A program made the translations under genes and the position numbers. The notes beneath the pieces are model-generated. The model worked only from the letters and a program-made list of their open reading frames with translations, did not search any database and had not been told where the DNA came from. Shown one piece after another: positions 6,379-15,189 of a stretch of DNA of 64,000 nucleotides (the first letter of the stretch is position 1; the number at the start of each line of letters is the position of its first letter). Source of the stretch: Fibrobacter sp. UBA4297 (GTDB lineage Bacteria > Fibrobacterota > Fibrobacteria > Fibrobacterales > Fibrobacteraceae); the NCBI RefSeq assembly GCF_002394865.1, contig NZ_DGUZ01000017.1, positions 186,001 through 250,000 on the forward strand, read 5' to 3'.

Positions 6379-8919
6379 ATGAAAAAAGAAACGTTAGGAA
6401 GGGACGGTGTAAAGTCTAAGTCTTTGCGTCAGTCCTTTATGGAATGGAAGAATTCCCTTCATTGGGATAAGCCTCAAAATATAATGTTGGCGGTTACGAT
6501 GTTTGTGCTCGTGGCTGCTTTCCTTATCTTTAACAATTTATCCGTGCCGTATGCGCGCCATTGGGATATCCAGTGGGGGTATTATTCGATTCTCGCTACG
6601 TTCCTGTTACTCGTGGCGGGCATTGTTGTCAATGCTCCGTTTGTGGCAAAGCATGTGCGTGGATTCTTGCCGAGCGGCAAGAGCTTTTGCGGGCTTGCGC
6701 TTTTGCTCATCGTGTTCTCGGTGTTCATTTTCGGGAACATCGGCAATACGCACCGCGTCTTGAGTGACGAGACAAGCTGGGAATCGATGGGTCTTCAGAT
6801 GTATTTCCAGCATACGGGCGGTGTCTGTAACGAAGGCGTCTGGACCGATGGCGTTCTCGATTGCAAGACCGAAGTGAATAACTTCAAGGGCAAGGCGCTT
6901 GGTTTTGTCTATTCGCTTGTATTTAACTTTATGGAGCCGAACCGCGATACTGCGCTGATGGTGAACTACCCGTTCTACATCTTGAGCTTGATTGCGTTCT
7001 TCCTTGCGCTTAGCAAGTGGTTCAAAAGCGATAAGCTTGCGCTTGCGGCGACGGCGTTCTTGGGCGGCATGCCGATTTACTTGTTGCAGTCGCGCTCGGC
7101 ATCGACCGAAGTTCTCTACATCCTCTTGCTTGCGGTACTCATGGCATGGTACGCGTTTGTGCCGACGAACAAGGTCACGTGGAAGCATTTCCTTTTGACG
7201 GTTCCGCTGCTTGGATTCTTTGCGCAGACCCGCCAGGAAACTGTATTTGCGTTTATCCCGTTTGCGCTTTACTATTACCGTTATTTCCTCGAAAAGCCGT
7301 ACCGTTTGCCAGCCTTTGTGGCGTCGGTGATTGCAGTGAGCTGGCCTTCGATCAACACGATGGCGGCATATCGCGGGTACGACTTCCAGGGCGGTACGCA
7401 TGCGGCGCACTCGATTGAAAACTTGTGGTACAACCTCAAGACGAATATCGAAGTCATGATGAACCTCAAGCCGGATTCTGCATTTGGCGGTATCATGGAA
7501 AATCCGTTCTACACGACGTTTACCGTGATTTTGCTTTTGGCAACGGTTTGGCTCCTGTTCCGCATGATTTACTCTCGCCGTTACGTGCGCGGATTTATCT
7601 TGGGCATCACGTTCTGCGTGCAGATTTTTGTGATTCTCCTGAACGTGTCTGGAACGTTTACGATTGATATCAACCAGCGCTATGTGCTTGTGGCGCTCCC
7701 GCTGTTTGCGCTCTTGATGGCGCTTGGTCTTTACGACGCACTCGTGTTTACGACGAAGATGAAGAGCGATGCTGCCGCTAAGATTGTGGCGGGGTTTGCT
7801 TGCCTTTTGTCTATCGGGCTTATGCTTTACCATGCTCCGAGCTACAAGGCGAACATGCTTTATTACAAGAACAAGCTGTTGGCCGAAGAAGATTTTTTGA
7901 ATACGGAACTGGCGAAGTATCCGAAAAACTCTGTGTTCATTTATGCTAGACCGTGGCAGATGCTTGCGTCTGGACATACTTCGTTTAGCGAAAGCTCCTT
8001 TAAGAGCTGGAGTACCGAACAGTTTGCTGAATGGATGCAAAAGTCGGGTGGTAATATTTATCTCGTGCGCGGTCAGGATGGCTACGGCAAGGTGAATCGC
8101 AATAGCCGTGTGGTGGGCTTCAAGACGACCGACCAAATTGACGATATCTTGGGCGCATACAAAAACGAGCGTGTGCTGATGGAAGCTCGTCTGTTTGGTT
8201 ATGGCCTTGCTATTTACAAGATTATCTCGAAGAAGGGCGTGTCGCATTATGCGCAGAACTTCATGGTGAGCGAAGAAACGGACGGCATGATTGTTGTGAA
8301 CAAGCGATTCCCGGAATCGATTGCCTGCGATTACAAGGTGAACGACAAGGACCAGGGCGAAATGCTTGTGTCGAACAGCGCGGACACGTTGTTGCTCGAT
8401 TCTGCCAAGATTCGTGCGGGCTTGAACCGCGTTGTGCTGAGCTGCTACATGTCGGACGAGGATACGCTTGTGACGTACCGCGACTTCTTTGTTGATGCCC
8501 CGAATGTAGCGCTCCTCTCGAAGCTCCAGATGGGCAAGTTCTTCCAGGAATGGGGCGAACCGCAAATGAACGAGACTGTCGATCACCACAAGATTACGAT
8601 TGATGGCGAGCCGTTTCGTTACGGCATTGGTAGCCATGCAAATTCGGCAATTGAGTTCCCGCTTGCACGCAATTACGATTGGCTGAATGTGGTTGTTGGC
8701 CTTGATGACGAAAGTGCTTGCGGCGATGGTGCCTACTTTGCCGTTGAAGCGGATGGTCGTGAAATTTACCATTCCAAGAAACTTTATACGACGGACAAGG
8801 AACGTTTGAAGCTGGATATCAAGGGCGCCAAGTCGATTAACTTGCGCGTGTTGATGGGCAACGACAAGGACTGTGACCACGGCGACTGGGCTCATGCCTG
8901 GCTAGAGGCTGAAAAATGA
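6379..8919 (+). CDS. Polytopic glycosyltransferase-like membrane protein with C-terminal NPCBM domain
   Basis: 846 residues. About 10-12 hydrophobic segments fill residues 35-485, with an acidic SDETSWE loop after the second or third segment, reminiscent of the GT-C fold (PMT/ArnT-type transferases using polyprenyl-phosphate sugars). A soluble region follows. The last 125 residues (about 720-846: ITIDGEPFRYGIGSHANSAIEF is split by function as ITIDGEPF then YGIGSHA; later VGLDDE and DHGDWAHAWLE) match the NPCBM module, a putative carbohydrate-binding domain. The gene overlaps the next glycosyltransferase by 4 bp (ATGA), so both probably serve one pathway of surface glycan or protein glycosylation. 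The acceptor is unknown. Confidence 0.7.
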   Translation: MKKETLGRDGVKSKSLRQSFMEWKNSLHWDKPQNIMLAVTMFVLVAAFLIFNNLSVPYARHWDIQWGYYSILATFLLLVAGIVVNAPFVAKHVRGFLPSGKSFCGLALLLIVFSVFIFGNIGNTHRVLSDETSWESMGLQMYFQHTGGVCNEGVWTDGVLDCKTEVNNFKGKALGFVYSLVFNFMEPNRDTALMVNYPFYILSLIAFFLALSKWFKSDKLALAATAFLGGMPIYLLQSRSASTEVLYILLLAVLMAWYAFVPTNKVTWKHFLLTVPLLGFFAQTRQETVFAFIPFALYYYRYFLEKPYRLPAFVASVIAVSWPSINTMAAYRGYDFQGGTHAAHSIENLWYNLKTNIEVMMNLKPDSAFGGIMENPFYTTFTVILLLATVWLLFRMIYSRRYVRGFILGITFCVQIFVILLNVSGTFTIDINQRYVLVALPLFALLMALGLYDALVFTTKMKSDAAAKIVAGFACLLSIGLMLYHAPSYKANMLYYKNKLLAEEDFLNTELAKYPKNSVFIYARPWQMLASGHTSFSESSFKSWSTEQFAEWMQKSGGNIYLVRGQDGYGKVNRNSRVVGFKTTDQIDDILGAYKNERVLMEARLFGYGLAIYKIISKKGVSHYAQNFMVSEETDGMIVVNKRFPESIACDYKVNDKDQGEMLVSNSADTLLLDSAKIRAGLNRVVLSCYMSDEDTLVTYRDFFVDAPNVALLSKLQMGKFFQEWGEPQMNETVDHHKITIDGEPFRYGIGSHANSAIEFPLARNYDWLNVVVGLDDESACGDGAYFAVEADGREIYHSKKLYTTDKERLKLDIKGAKSINLRVLMGNDKDCDHGDWAHAWLEAEK

Positions 8920-10157
8920 AAGTCCTTGTAGCTCCGCTCGATTGGGGGCTTGGGCATGCGACTCGTTGCGTGCCTGTTGTCCGCGAATTCTTGCGGGCGG
9001 GTGCCGAGGTGGAACTGGCGGTAGTCAAGGCGAACGCAAATTTTTTCCGTGAAGTATTCCCGGATTTGCGGCAGCGTTTGGCTCCGAGCTACAACATTGT
9101 CTACCCGAAGCACGGCTACAATATGGCGCTTTGGCTGCTCAAAAACAGTGTGCACTTGAATGCCGTGATGCGTTACGAACACCACTTTGCCGAAGAGATG
9201 GTAAAACGCCATGGCTACGATGTGCTGTTTTCGGACAACCGATTCGCATTTTATTCTAAGAACGCGCTTAGCATTTATATGACGCACCAACGCAGGATTG
9301 CGTTCCCGCGGGCTTTAGCTGCGTTTGAACGCATTGGCGTGATGTGGCATGCGAACATCATGCGCAAGTTCGATGAAGTCTGGGTGCCGGATTTGGAAAT
9401 TTATCCAGGCTATGCGGGCTCGCTTTCGCATTCGGGCGCGACGCCGGGCGAAAAGCAGATGCGTTACGTCGGGACGCTTTCGAGATTCTCGGAGATGGGG
9501 AATGTTGGGAACGCGCTTGGAAATGCATCGGCGCCTGTCGACCAAGAACGAGAGGTGGACTTGATGAGCATGTCGGAGTTTATGGCGCACTCGGCGAACG
9601 TGGAGTGGGACGCTGCTCCTGAAAAGCGTACTTCTGGAAACCACTCTTTTGAAATGCGCGCAAACTACAAGGTCGTGGCGGTGGTGTCGGGGGTGGAACC
9701 TGCACGTACGCAGTTCGAACAGCAGTTGCGAGATGCTTTGGCTCAGATTCCTGGGCGCCACATGATGATTCTCGGGAAGCCTTCGACGGAGCAAAAAACG
9801 TGGACCGAAGGGAATATCGAGTTCCACACGCACTTGGCGACGAACGATTTTGCAGAAGCTGTGAAAAGAGCCGATTTTGTGGTAAGTCGAGGCGGTTACA
9901 GTACGGTGATGGACATGGCGGAACTTGGCGCAAAATGTATCTTTGTACCGACGCCAGGTCAGTTTGAACAGATTGTTCTCGCTCACGATTTGTCGAAGGC
10001 GGGCTATGCCGTTGAAATTCCAGCAGATGAACTTTCTGCTGAAACGCTTGCAAGCGCTTTCGAAAAGTCCGTGAAAATGCCGAAGGTCGAAAAGCAAAAC
10101 CTGCTTCACGATGCGGTTGAAGATGTTGTTCGAAAATTTAAAGAGAGGTCGATATGA
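8916..10157 (+). CDS. GT28/MurG-like glycosyltransferase
   Basis: 413 residues. The N-terminus MKVLVAPLDWGLGHATRC is the glycine-rich first loop of GT-B fold transferases that scan for a nucleotide sugar. The C-terminal domain has SRGGYSTVMDMAELG and FVPTPGQFEQ, matching the UDP-sugar-binding region of the MurG/MGT group. A stretch at about 192-245 looks like a lineage-specific insertion. Translation is coupled: the ATG overlaps the stop of the upstream membrane transferase and its own stop overlaps the start of the next gene. Donor and acceptor cannot be named from sequence; it is not MurG itself, which has a different N-terminus and context. Confidence 0.75.
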   Translation: MKVLVAPLDWGLGHATRCVPVVREFLRAGAEVELAVVKANANFFREVFPDLRQRLAPSYNIVYPKHGYNMALWLLKNSVHLNAVMRYEHHFAEEMVKRHGYDVLFSDNRFAFYSKNALSIYMTHQRRIAFPRALAAFERIGVMWHANIMRKFDEVWVPDLEIYPGYAGSLSHSGATPGEKQMRYVGTLSRFSEMGNVGNALGNASAPVDQEREVDLMSMSEFMAHSANVEWDAAPEKRTSGNHSFEMRANYKVVAVVSGVEPARTQFEQQLRDALAQIPGRHMMILGKPSTEQKTWTEGNIEFHTHLATNDFAEAVKRADFVVSRGGYSTVMDMAELGAKCIFVPTPGQFEQIVLAHDLSKAGYAVEIPADELSAETLASAFEKSVKMPKVEKQNLLHDAVEDVVRKFKERSI

Positions 10158-10840
10158 ACCAGTTCGTTTTAGCTTTCCCGATTCCCGTTGCTGTCGATGA
10201 ACCGTTTGCCATTACTGAAACGGTTCAGGTGAATGCTGATACCAAGACTTTGATGATTCCTGGTTGCAGCGTGCAGTTTAATGTGGTTCGCCAGGGCGCA
10301 TCTGCCGACTTCCTAGAAATTTTCAAGGAACGTGATGAACTTTCCGCCGAAGAAGAAAAGGCGATTGTCGATCACAAGTCTCTCTTGTTCTTGCTTGGAA
10401 ACGTCAAGACGATGGACGATGTCGAAATGGTAAATTCTGCCATTTTGAAGGTCCTCAACGCAAAGGCCGCGGGCGTTTATATGCAACAGTCTGGCACGGC
10501 ATGGACTGCGAAGGCTTTTGAAGAACAGTTTGGCGATTGCGATTATCCGATGGATCCGTGGATCAACATTCTCGATTCTGGCGATTCGCTTTACACGCTT
10601 GGCTTAGCTGTGTTTACGTTGCCGGATTTGTGCATCTCGAGTACGATTGAAGACCCGGAAGAGGCTCTCTTGATGGCTGCGGATAGCTTGTTTGGCGATG
10701 GCATCCCGGCAAAGTCTGGAAGTGTTATTGACTGGGGCGAGGGCGAAAAATACGTGCTCCGTCAAGAAACGAAGACGCTCTTCTCCAAAGATGCCCCTGA
10801 ATACAATAAGCAGGGCGTTCTGAGAATCGTGAAAAAGTGA
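10154..10840 (+). CDS. Hypothetical protein, possibly DUF4261-like
   Basis: 228 residues with no signal peptide or membrane segment. The body has a mixed alpha/beta pattern with DHKSLLFLLGN (about 75-86), a helix around AKAAGVYMQQSGTAW and a PDLCISSTIEDPEEALLMAADSLF region that resembles DUF4261 proteins as I recall them; the assignment is tentative. It is translationally coupled (ATGA) to the glycosyltransferase upstream, but nothing in it suggests carbohydrate chemistry. Confidence 0.6.
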   Translation: MNQFVLAFPIPVAVDEPFAITETVQVNADTKTLMIPGCSVQFNVVRQGASADFLEIFKERDELSAEEEKAIVDHKSLLFLLGNVKTMDDVEMVNSAILKVLNAKAAGVYMQQSGTAWTAKAFEEQFGDCDYPMDPWINILDSGDSLYTLGLAVFTLPDLCISSTIEDPEEALLMAADSLFGDGIPAKSGSVIDWGEGEKYVLRQETKTLFSKDAPEYNKQGVLRIVKK

Positions 10841-10879
10841 ATTCAGTAGACGGTAGACCGTAGAAAGTAGGAAGGATTT

Positions 10880-10950
10880 GTCATTCCCGATTTAATCGGG
10901 AATCTCCTTTTCAAAAAGAATGGGAGATGCCCGCTTTCGCAGGCATGACA
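10880..10950. repeat. Paired REP-like palindromes (GCCCGC...GGCATGACA type)
   Basis: Two adjacent stem-loops: TCATTCCCGAT...ATCGGGAATCTCC and GGGAGATGCCCGC...GCAGGCATGACA. The same composite occurs at 32893-32968 and single units at 40075, 43641 and three times at 59978-60100. It is not coding; the short frame through it (reading PAFAGMT) is a product of the repeat. Confidence 0.8.
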
Positions 10951-10971
10951 AAGTCAATAGAAGGGGAGCTT

Positions 10972-11781
10972 ATGGCTAATGTTTTAAAGTTTGAATCGAT
11001 TGATAACGCGCGACAGCTCGGCGGGATTCCGGCGGGCGGTTCCCATGTCAAGCACAATTTGCTTTTTCGCAGTAGCAATTTGTCCAAAGCGACGGAGCAT
11101 GATTTGCACCGCTTGCGCGATGATTTTGGCGTTCATCTGGTGATTGATTTGCGCTCTGACTTTGAATACATGCAAAAGCCGGATAAGCTCCTTGATGGAA
11201 TGGATTCCGCTTTGATTCCTGTTCTGGACGATTCCATGCATGGTGATGCGTTCAACAAGGATCAGGTGGTGCCTGCGACAGGCGTGGACTTTATGGAGTT
11301 CCTTTTTGGCATAGCGCGCCATCCGATTGCAAATACGTTAAAAGACAAACTTTATAATTACTTTGTGGATAGCGATTACGCGAGCTCGCAGTATGCGAAA
11401 GTCTTTGAAACGGTTCGTGCGCAAAAGGGGGCGCCAGTTTTGTGGCATTGCACGTCTGGCAAAGACCGCTGTGGCTTTTGCTCCGCCTTGATGCTTGCTG
11501 CTCTCGGTGCTGACGATAACGCTATTCTAGACGATTTTGCGGAATCCGAAAACTCGTACCGCAAGCCGCTAGAGGCGATGACTGCCAAAGGTCGTGAATC
11601 GGGAATGACGGACGAACAGCTCGACATTCTTCATTTCTTGGTGAGCGTCAAGCGCGAGTATCTTGAAATCCCGCTCAATCGCATTAATGCGGAATATGGT
11701 TCGCTACTGAACTTCATCACGCAGCGGATGCACGTGCCTACAGCGACCATCGATGCGCTCCGGGAATACTACCTAGAATAA
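10972..11781 (+). CDS. Tyrosine/serine protein phosphatase family protein
   Basis: 269 residues from the ATG at 10972, preceded by AGGGGAG; the longer frame starts inside a repeat and was not used. The P-loop is HCTSGKDRCG (Cys about residue 161), the CX5R catalytic motif of the Y_phosphatase3 family, which includes lipid and protein phosphatases related to MptpB. The N-terminal NARQLGG and LFRSSNLS motifs are also typical of this family. It is cytoplasmic (no signal peptide), monocistronic and followed by a terminator. The substrate, protein phosphotyrosine or phosphoinositide-like, cannot be told from sequence. Confidence 0.85.
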   Translation: MANVLKFESIDNARQLGGIPAGGSHVKHNLLFRSSNLSKATEHDLHRLRDDFGVHLVIDLRSDFEYMQKPDKLLDGMDSALIPVLDDSMHGDAFNKDQVVPATGVDFMEFLFGIARHPIANTLKDKLYNYFVDSDYASSQYAKVFETVRAQKGAPVLWHCTSGKDRCGFCSALMLAALGADDNAILDDFAESENSYRKPLEAMTAKGRESGMTDEQLDILHFLVSVKREYLEIPLNRINAEYGSLLNFITQRMHVPTATIDALREYYLE

Positions 11782-11791
11782 TTAAAAAAAA

Positions 11792-11818
11792 CGCAGGCCC
11801 GAAGGTCTGCGCGTTTTT
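11792..11818 (+). terminator. Rho-independent terminator
   Basis: An 8-bp stem CGCAGGCC / GGTCTGCG (one G-T pair), then CG and TTTTT. Preceded by a run of A, so it may also serve purC from the other side. Confidence 0.85.
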
Positions 11819-11860
11819 ATTATCACATTCTTGCTTATGCGATAGAGCCGTGCGGTCTCA

Positions 11861-12745
11861 TTACAATTCCGGCTGCTTGCCGGTGAGGCGCACGAAGATT
11901 TCTTCGTACTTGGCGAGCGTGTTCTTCACGACATCTGCCGGGATTTCCGGACCCGGATAGGTCTTGCCCCAGTCGAGCGTCTCGAGCCAGTCGCGAACGT
12001 ACTGCTTGTCGAAGCTTTCCTGGTTCTTACCCACCTGGTACTTGTCGGCCGGCCAGTAACGGCTGGAGTCCGGCGTGAGCACTTCGTCGATGAGGATGGT
12101 TTCGCCATCAATTTCACCGAATTCGAACTTGGTGTCGGCGAGGATGATGCCCTTGCTTGCAGCGTAATCGCGGGCCTTCGTGTAGATGTCCAAAGACATG
12201 TCACGGAGAGTCGTTGCAACCTTTTCGCCCACAATGTCGAAAGTCTGTTCGAAGCTGATGTTTTCGTCGTGGCCGACGTCGGGCTTGGTGCTCGGCGTGT
12301 AGAGCGGCTTTTCGAGCTTCTGGCAGAGCTGCAGGCCTTCCGGGAGAACGTGACCGCAAATCTTACCGGTCTTCTGGTAGTCTTTCCAGCCGGAACCAAC
12401 GATGTAACCACGCACGATGCATTCCACGGAGTGGCGGTGAGCCTTCTTCACGATCATGGAACGGCCGCGGAGGTAGTCGGCGTGCTTCTTCAAAACAGCC
12501 GGGTATTCGTTCACGTCGGCGGTGATGAGGTGGTTCTTCATGCCGAGGTGCTGGAACCAGAACAGCGAAAGCTGGTTGAGGATTTTACCCTTACCAGGAA
12601 TCGGGGTGGGGAGCACCACGTCAAAAGCGGAAAGACGGTCGCTGGCGACCATCAGGAAGCTGTCGCCGAGGTCGTACATGTCGCGTACTTTACCCTGGTG
12701 GAACAGCGGAACTTCGGTAATGGGAGTATCAAATTTTAAGCTCAT
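11861..12745 (-). CDS. purC: Phosphoribosylaminoimidazole-succinocarboxamide synthase
   Basis: 294 residues, the length of the longer (eukaryote-like) SAICAR synthetases. It joins CAIR and aspartate with ATP in purine synthesis. Recognisable motifs are HQGKVRDMY near the N-terminus, MVASDRLSAFDVVLP, ECIVRGYIVGSGWKDYQ, the ATP/Mg region LADTKFEFG and IDEVLTPDSSRYWP. No other purine genes are adjacent. The start at 12745 gives MSLKFDTPITEVPLFHQGK; there is no clear ribosome binding site upstream. Confidence 0.95.
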   Translation of the reverse strand: MSLKFDTPITEVPLFHQGKVRDMYDLGDSFLMVASDRLSAFDVVLPTPIPGKGKILNQLSLFWFQHLGMKNHLITADVNEYPAVLKKHADYLRGRSMIVKKAHRHSVECIVRGYIVGSGWKDYQKTGKICGHVLPEGLQLCQKLEKPLYTPSTKPDVGHDENISFEQTFDIVGEKVATTLRDMSLDIYTKARDYAASKGIILADTKFEFGEIDGETILIDEVLTPDSSRYWPADKYQVGKNQESFDKQYVRDWLETLDWGKTYPGPEIPADVVKNTLAKYEEIFVRLTGKQPEL

Positions 12746-12896
12746 AGTGCAAGCAAATGTAGAAAAAGTCGCTGTTTGTAGCTAGTTACGAGTGGCTAGA
12801 AATAATAAAAAAGTGATTTTAGGGTCGATTCTTTTTTATATTGCAATGGCTAAATAAAGCGAAAGAACGAGGCATGCTGCCTAAAAAGAGTTAAAT

Positions 12897-13220
12897 ATGG
12901 ATTTCTTGAGAATTTTTATTTTGTATGCATATACGCTTTTTGTGTCGTTTCTCTTGATTGTCCTGATTGGCTTGCTGTATAAAACTAAGACGAAAATAGC
13001 GATTGTTCGCGTTACGTCTAGGGTGCTCGTGTATTTTTATAGCTTGTTTTCTTTGGCTACTGTAGCGGCTTCGGATCGTTTTATGGGGTTGAATGGTGAA
13101 GAGGTTGTGCATAGTATCGCTTGTATGGTTATTTATATGGTGGCGTTGCTGTACGCGGTTGCCAAGAACGATCCGAAAGCACATAAAAAGGTTGAATTAC
13201 GACTTAAAAAAGCAAAATAA
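12897..13220 (+). CDS. Small membrane protein, unknown function
   Basis: 107 residues with three likely membrane helices (about 5-27, 38-58, 70-88) and a basic cytoplasmic tail (KKVELRLKKAK). No family recognised. Base composition is more AT-rich than the neighbours. A weak -10-like TATATT lies at 12837-12842. It is not obviously in an operon with either flanking gene. Confidence 0.6.
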   Translation: MDFLRIFILYAYTLFVSFLLIVLIGLLYKTKTKIAIVRVTSRVLVYFYSLFSLATVAASDRFMGLNGEEVVHSIACMVIYMVALLYAVAKNDPKAHKKVELRLKKAK

Positions 13221-13364
13221 TTTTTGGATTTTTTTTCACAAGCTGGCTTAGTATTTGCTTGCCTTTTTATGCAACGGTTTGTTGCATATGGCAAAATATT
13301 TTACAAGATGATTTATAAAAATGCTTAAAATTAAAGAAAAATAAGCATTTTGTTGTGTGAAATA

Positions 13365-13393
13365 TTGACTTTGTAAAATGGAATGGTTATATT
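13365..13393 (+). promoter_or_regulatory. Predicted sigma-70 type promoter of lipoprotein gene
   Basis: TTGACT at 13365-13370 and TATATT at 13388-13393 with a 17-bp spacer; the gene starts 42 bp further on behind AGGAGA. Together with the promoters proposed at 17835 and 19107 it suggests a canonical -35/-10 sigma factor in this organism. Confidence 0.65.
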
Positions 13394-13434
13394 GTGAATG
13401 AGAAAATTTAGAGGTTTCCTAAAAGGAGAAGATT

Positions 13435-14448
13435 ATGAAAAAGCTTTCGTTTTTTGTTTGCTCGGCGTTTGCCGCACTTGTATTTTCTGCTTGTAGTGAT
13501 GATTCAGTGACGGGAACTCTTCCTCCTGCTGGGGGTGGCGCCGGTCAAGGGGGAGGAACCACGCTAGATTCCACACGCAATGTGTCTGTCGCGTTTAAGG
13601 GTTGTTTCAACTATTCATATAATGATGCCCTGAAGAAAACGGCTGCGGAAAATCCCAAAGCCTATTTGGTTACCGACGATGCGGGATATCATGTGGTTAT
13701 TCCGGACATGGCTGGAACTTGCGGTTATGAAAACATGGTATTCAATAACCAACGTGTACTTGATACGCTAAAAATCAATTTTGAAGGTGATCCTGCAGAA
13801 TGTAGGTGTATTAATGATGTATGGTTCAATATCGATCCATTGGATGCCGATATCAAGTATTTGGTATATCTGAATACTGTTTATGAAGTCGTGGCGGAAC
13901 CGCTTCTGGAAAGGAGTTCTTCAAGTGAACTTTTGATGCAGTCTTCTTCCTCGGATATGGCCGAATCTTCGTCTTCTGTTGTTTCGTCTTCGTCTGAGGA
14001 GGACCCGTCCCGCGTAATTGTTACGGATGCTAATGTGCAATGCGAGGACCGTCGTACGCTTGACCCGCTGCTTGATGGCAATTCAGTAGAATCGTTTATA
14101 CGCGAAAAAAGTGATGCGGCGCTCCCGCCGGTCGCTTATCGCTATGTGTCAACGGAAAATGTTGGCTTTACGATAAAGAATGTTACGATGAGTTGCAATG
14201 TTTCCATTGACAGCCTGGAAATCACAACGGCTGATAATACAATTTATGTCAATGCGAAATATGACTTCACAAATGCACAAAGATGCTTGTGCCGTTCGCA
14301 AATCACGTTCAGCGTAAAAATAGATCCTGTTTATTCTACCGCCGAATATCTTGTTCTGAATGACCGTGGCTCCAATTTCAACAATAAAATGATGATTGTT
14401 GATTTAGATGTTATTCGTACTGATGATATTCCTAACAATGATTTTTAA
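13435..14448 (+). CDS. Lipoprotein with two related Cys-containing domains joined by a serine linker
   Basis: 337 residues. Signal peptide with lipobox VFSAC (Cys20), then a short Gly-rich segment. Domain A (about 42-150) and domain B (about 205-330) look homologous: each has a CxC pair before a beta strand (CRCINDVWFNIDP and CLCRSQITFSVKIDP) and an aligned YLVYL / YLVL strand. They are separated by a poly-serine linker (about 158-190), as in Fibrobacter surface and cellulolytic proteins. The function is unknown; the cysteines suggest disulfides in the envelope. A good promoter and terminator frame it as a single-gene unit. Confidence 0.75.
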   Translation: MKKLSFFVCSAFAALVFSACSDDSVTGTLPPAGGGAGQGGGTTLDSTRNVSVAFKGCFNYSYNDALKKTAAENPKAYLVTDDAGYHVVIPDMAGTCGYENMVFNNQRVLDTLKINFEGDPAECRCINDVWFNIDPLDADIKYLVYLNTVYEVVAEPLLERSSSSELLMQSSSSDMAESSSSVVSSSSEEDPSRVIVTDANVQCEDRRTLDPLLDGNSVESFIREKSDAALPPVAYRYVSTENVGFTIKNVTMSCNVSIDSLEITTADNTIYVNAKYDFTNAQRCLCRSQITFSVKIDPVYSTAEYLVLNDRGSNFNNKMMIVDLDVIRTDDIPNNDF

Positions 14449-14470
14449 TCAATGATAGCAACGTAAAAAA

Positions 14471-14494
14471 GCCTCCCGTTGGGGAGGCTCTTTT
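14471..14494. terminator. Bidirectional rho-independent terminator
   Basis: Perfect 7-bp stem GCCTCCC / GGGAGGC with loop GTTG, T-rich on the right and preceded by AAAAAA, so it can end both the lipoprotein gene to the left and the FISUMP gene to the right. Confidence 0.85.
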
Positions 14495-14510
14495 AATAAA
14501 CTATTTTATA

Positions 14511-15146
14511 TTACTTTTGGATGCACCTGACAGAGAAAGCGTTGTTCTCTTCGATGGCGCGTTCCGCATAACGTTCGTTGTAACCGCCGATGGTCACGAA
14601 GTTTGCAATGTAGGTCGTTTCTTCGGTGGCTGTCCAGAAGAAGGCTGATTTTTCCATGTCTTCGTAAGCGAAATGAGAGTCGCTTTTGCCAGACGCGTTG
14701 AATGATGATTTGGTTTCTTCGCAGTAAGGACTCCACATGTCGTTGTTACCGAAGCAGATCCTCTGACCTGCTTGCTTGACTCTAAAGCCGTTTTTCTTGC
14801 TTGCGCCGAGGTACTTGCTCAAGAAATTCCAGTCTTTGCGGTCGGGGAGTTTCCAGCCAGTGGGGCAGGCCTTCATTGCTGCCTTCCATGTGTAAAGACG
14901 TCCGTACTTGTGGCAGTTCGTCTTGTCGTCGTTGTAGCAGTAGCTGCCTTTTGTCGTCTTGTAGGTGAGGTTTTCGGCGAGCCAGTTGTGGTTGCCGATT
15001 TTGACAATCTTGTAGGTGTGGCCGTCGCGCGGATCCTTGAACTTTTTCGCGGAGGCTTTTTTTGAGGGGGCGGCTGCGGCGATGCTAGCAGCCAAAAGCA
15101 TAAATACTAAACCAATTCTCATGGTATAAAATTTAGAAATTTTCAT
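14511..15146 (-). CDS. Secreted FISUMP (Fibrobacter major paralogous) domain protein
   Basis: 211 residues. An Ala-rich signal peptide (about 9-27) exports it. The body is a single FISUMP domain: DPRDGHTYKIVKIGNHNWLAENL at the start is recognisable in parts (DGHTYKIVKIG, WLAENL), with CPTGWKLP and a C-terminal FSVRCIQK. The fold is related to C-type-lectin/formylglycine-generating-enzyme-like domains and the family is hugely expanded in Fibrobacter; the role of its members is not established. The start could be 15146 or the Met at 15122; neither has a good Shine-Dalgarno. Six or more Cys suggest disulfides. Confidence 0.85.
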   Translation of the reverse strand: MKISKFYTMRIGLVFMLLAASIAAAAPSKKASAKKFKDPRDGHTYKIVKIGNHNWLAENLTYKTTKGSYCYNDDKTNCHKYGRLYTWKAAMKACPTGWKLPDRKDWNFLSKYLGASKKNGFRVKQAGQRICFGNNDMWSPYCEETKSSFNASGKSDSHFAYEDMEKSAFFWTATEETTYIANFVTIGGYNERYAERAIEENNAFSVRCIQK

Positions 15147-15189
15147 GATGGAAAATTTTGTTATTTTGTGAAATGAAGAGGATTTAAAG

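Noticed and set aside
6607..8895. 762-residue open frame opposite the NPCBM-fusion gene
   Set aside because: Antisense shadow: rich in His and Arg, no start signal, while the plus-strand protein has clear membrane helices and a domain match.
10927..10971. N-terminal extension of the phosphatase (MPAFAGMTK...)
   Set aside because: It is translated from a REP-like repeat; a good ribosome binding site precedes the ATG at 10972.
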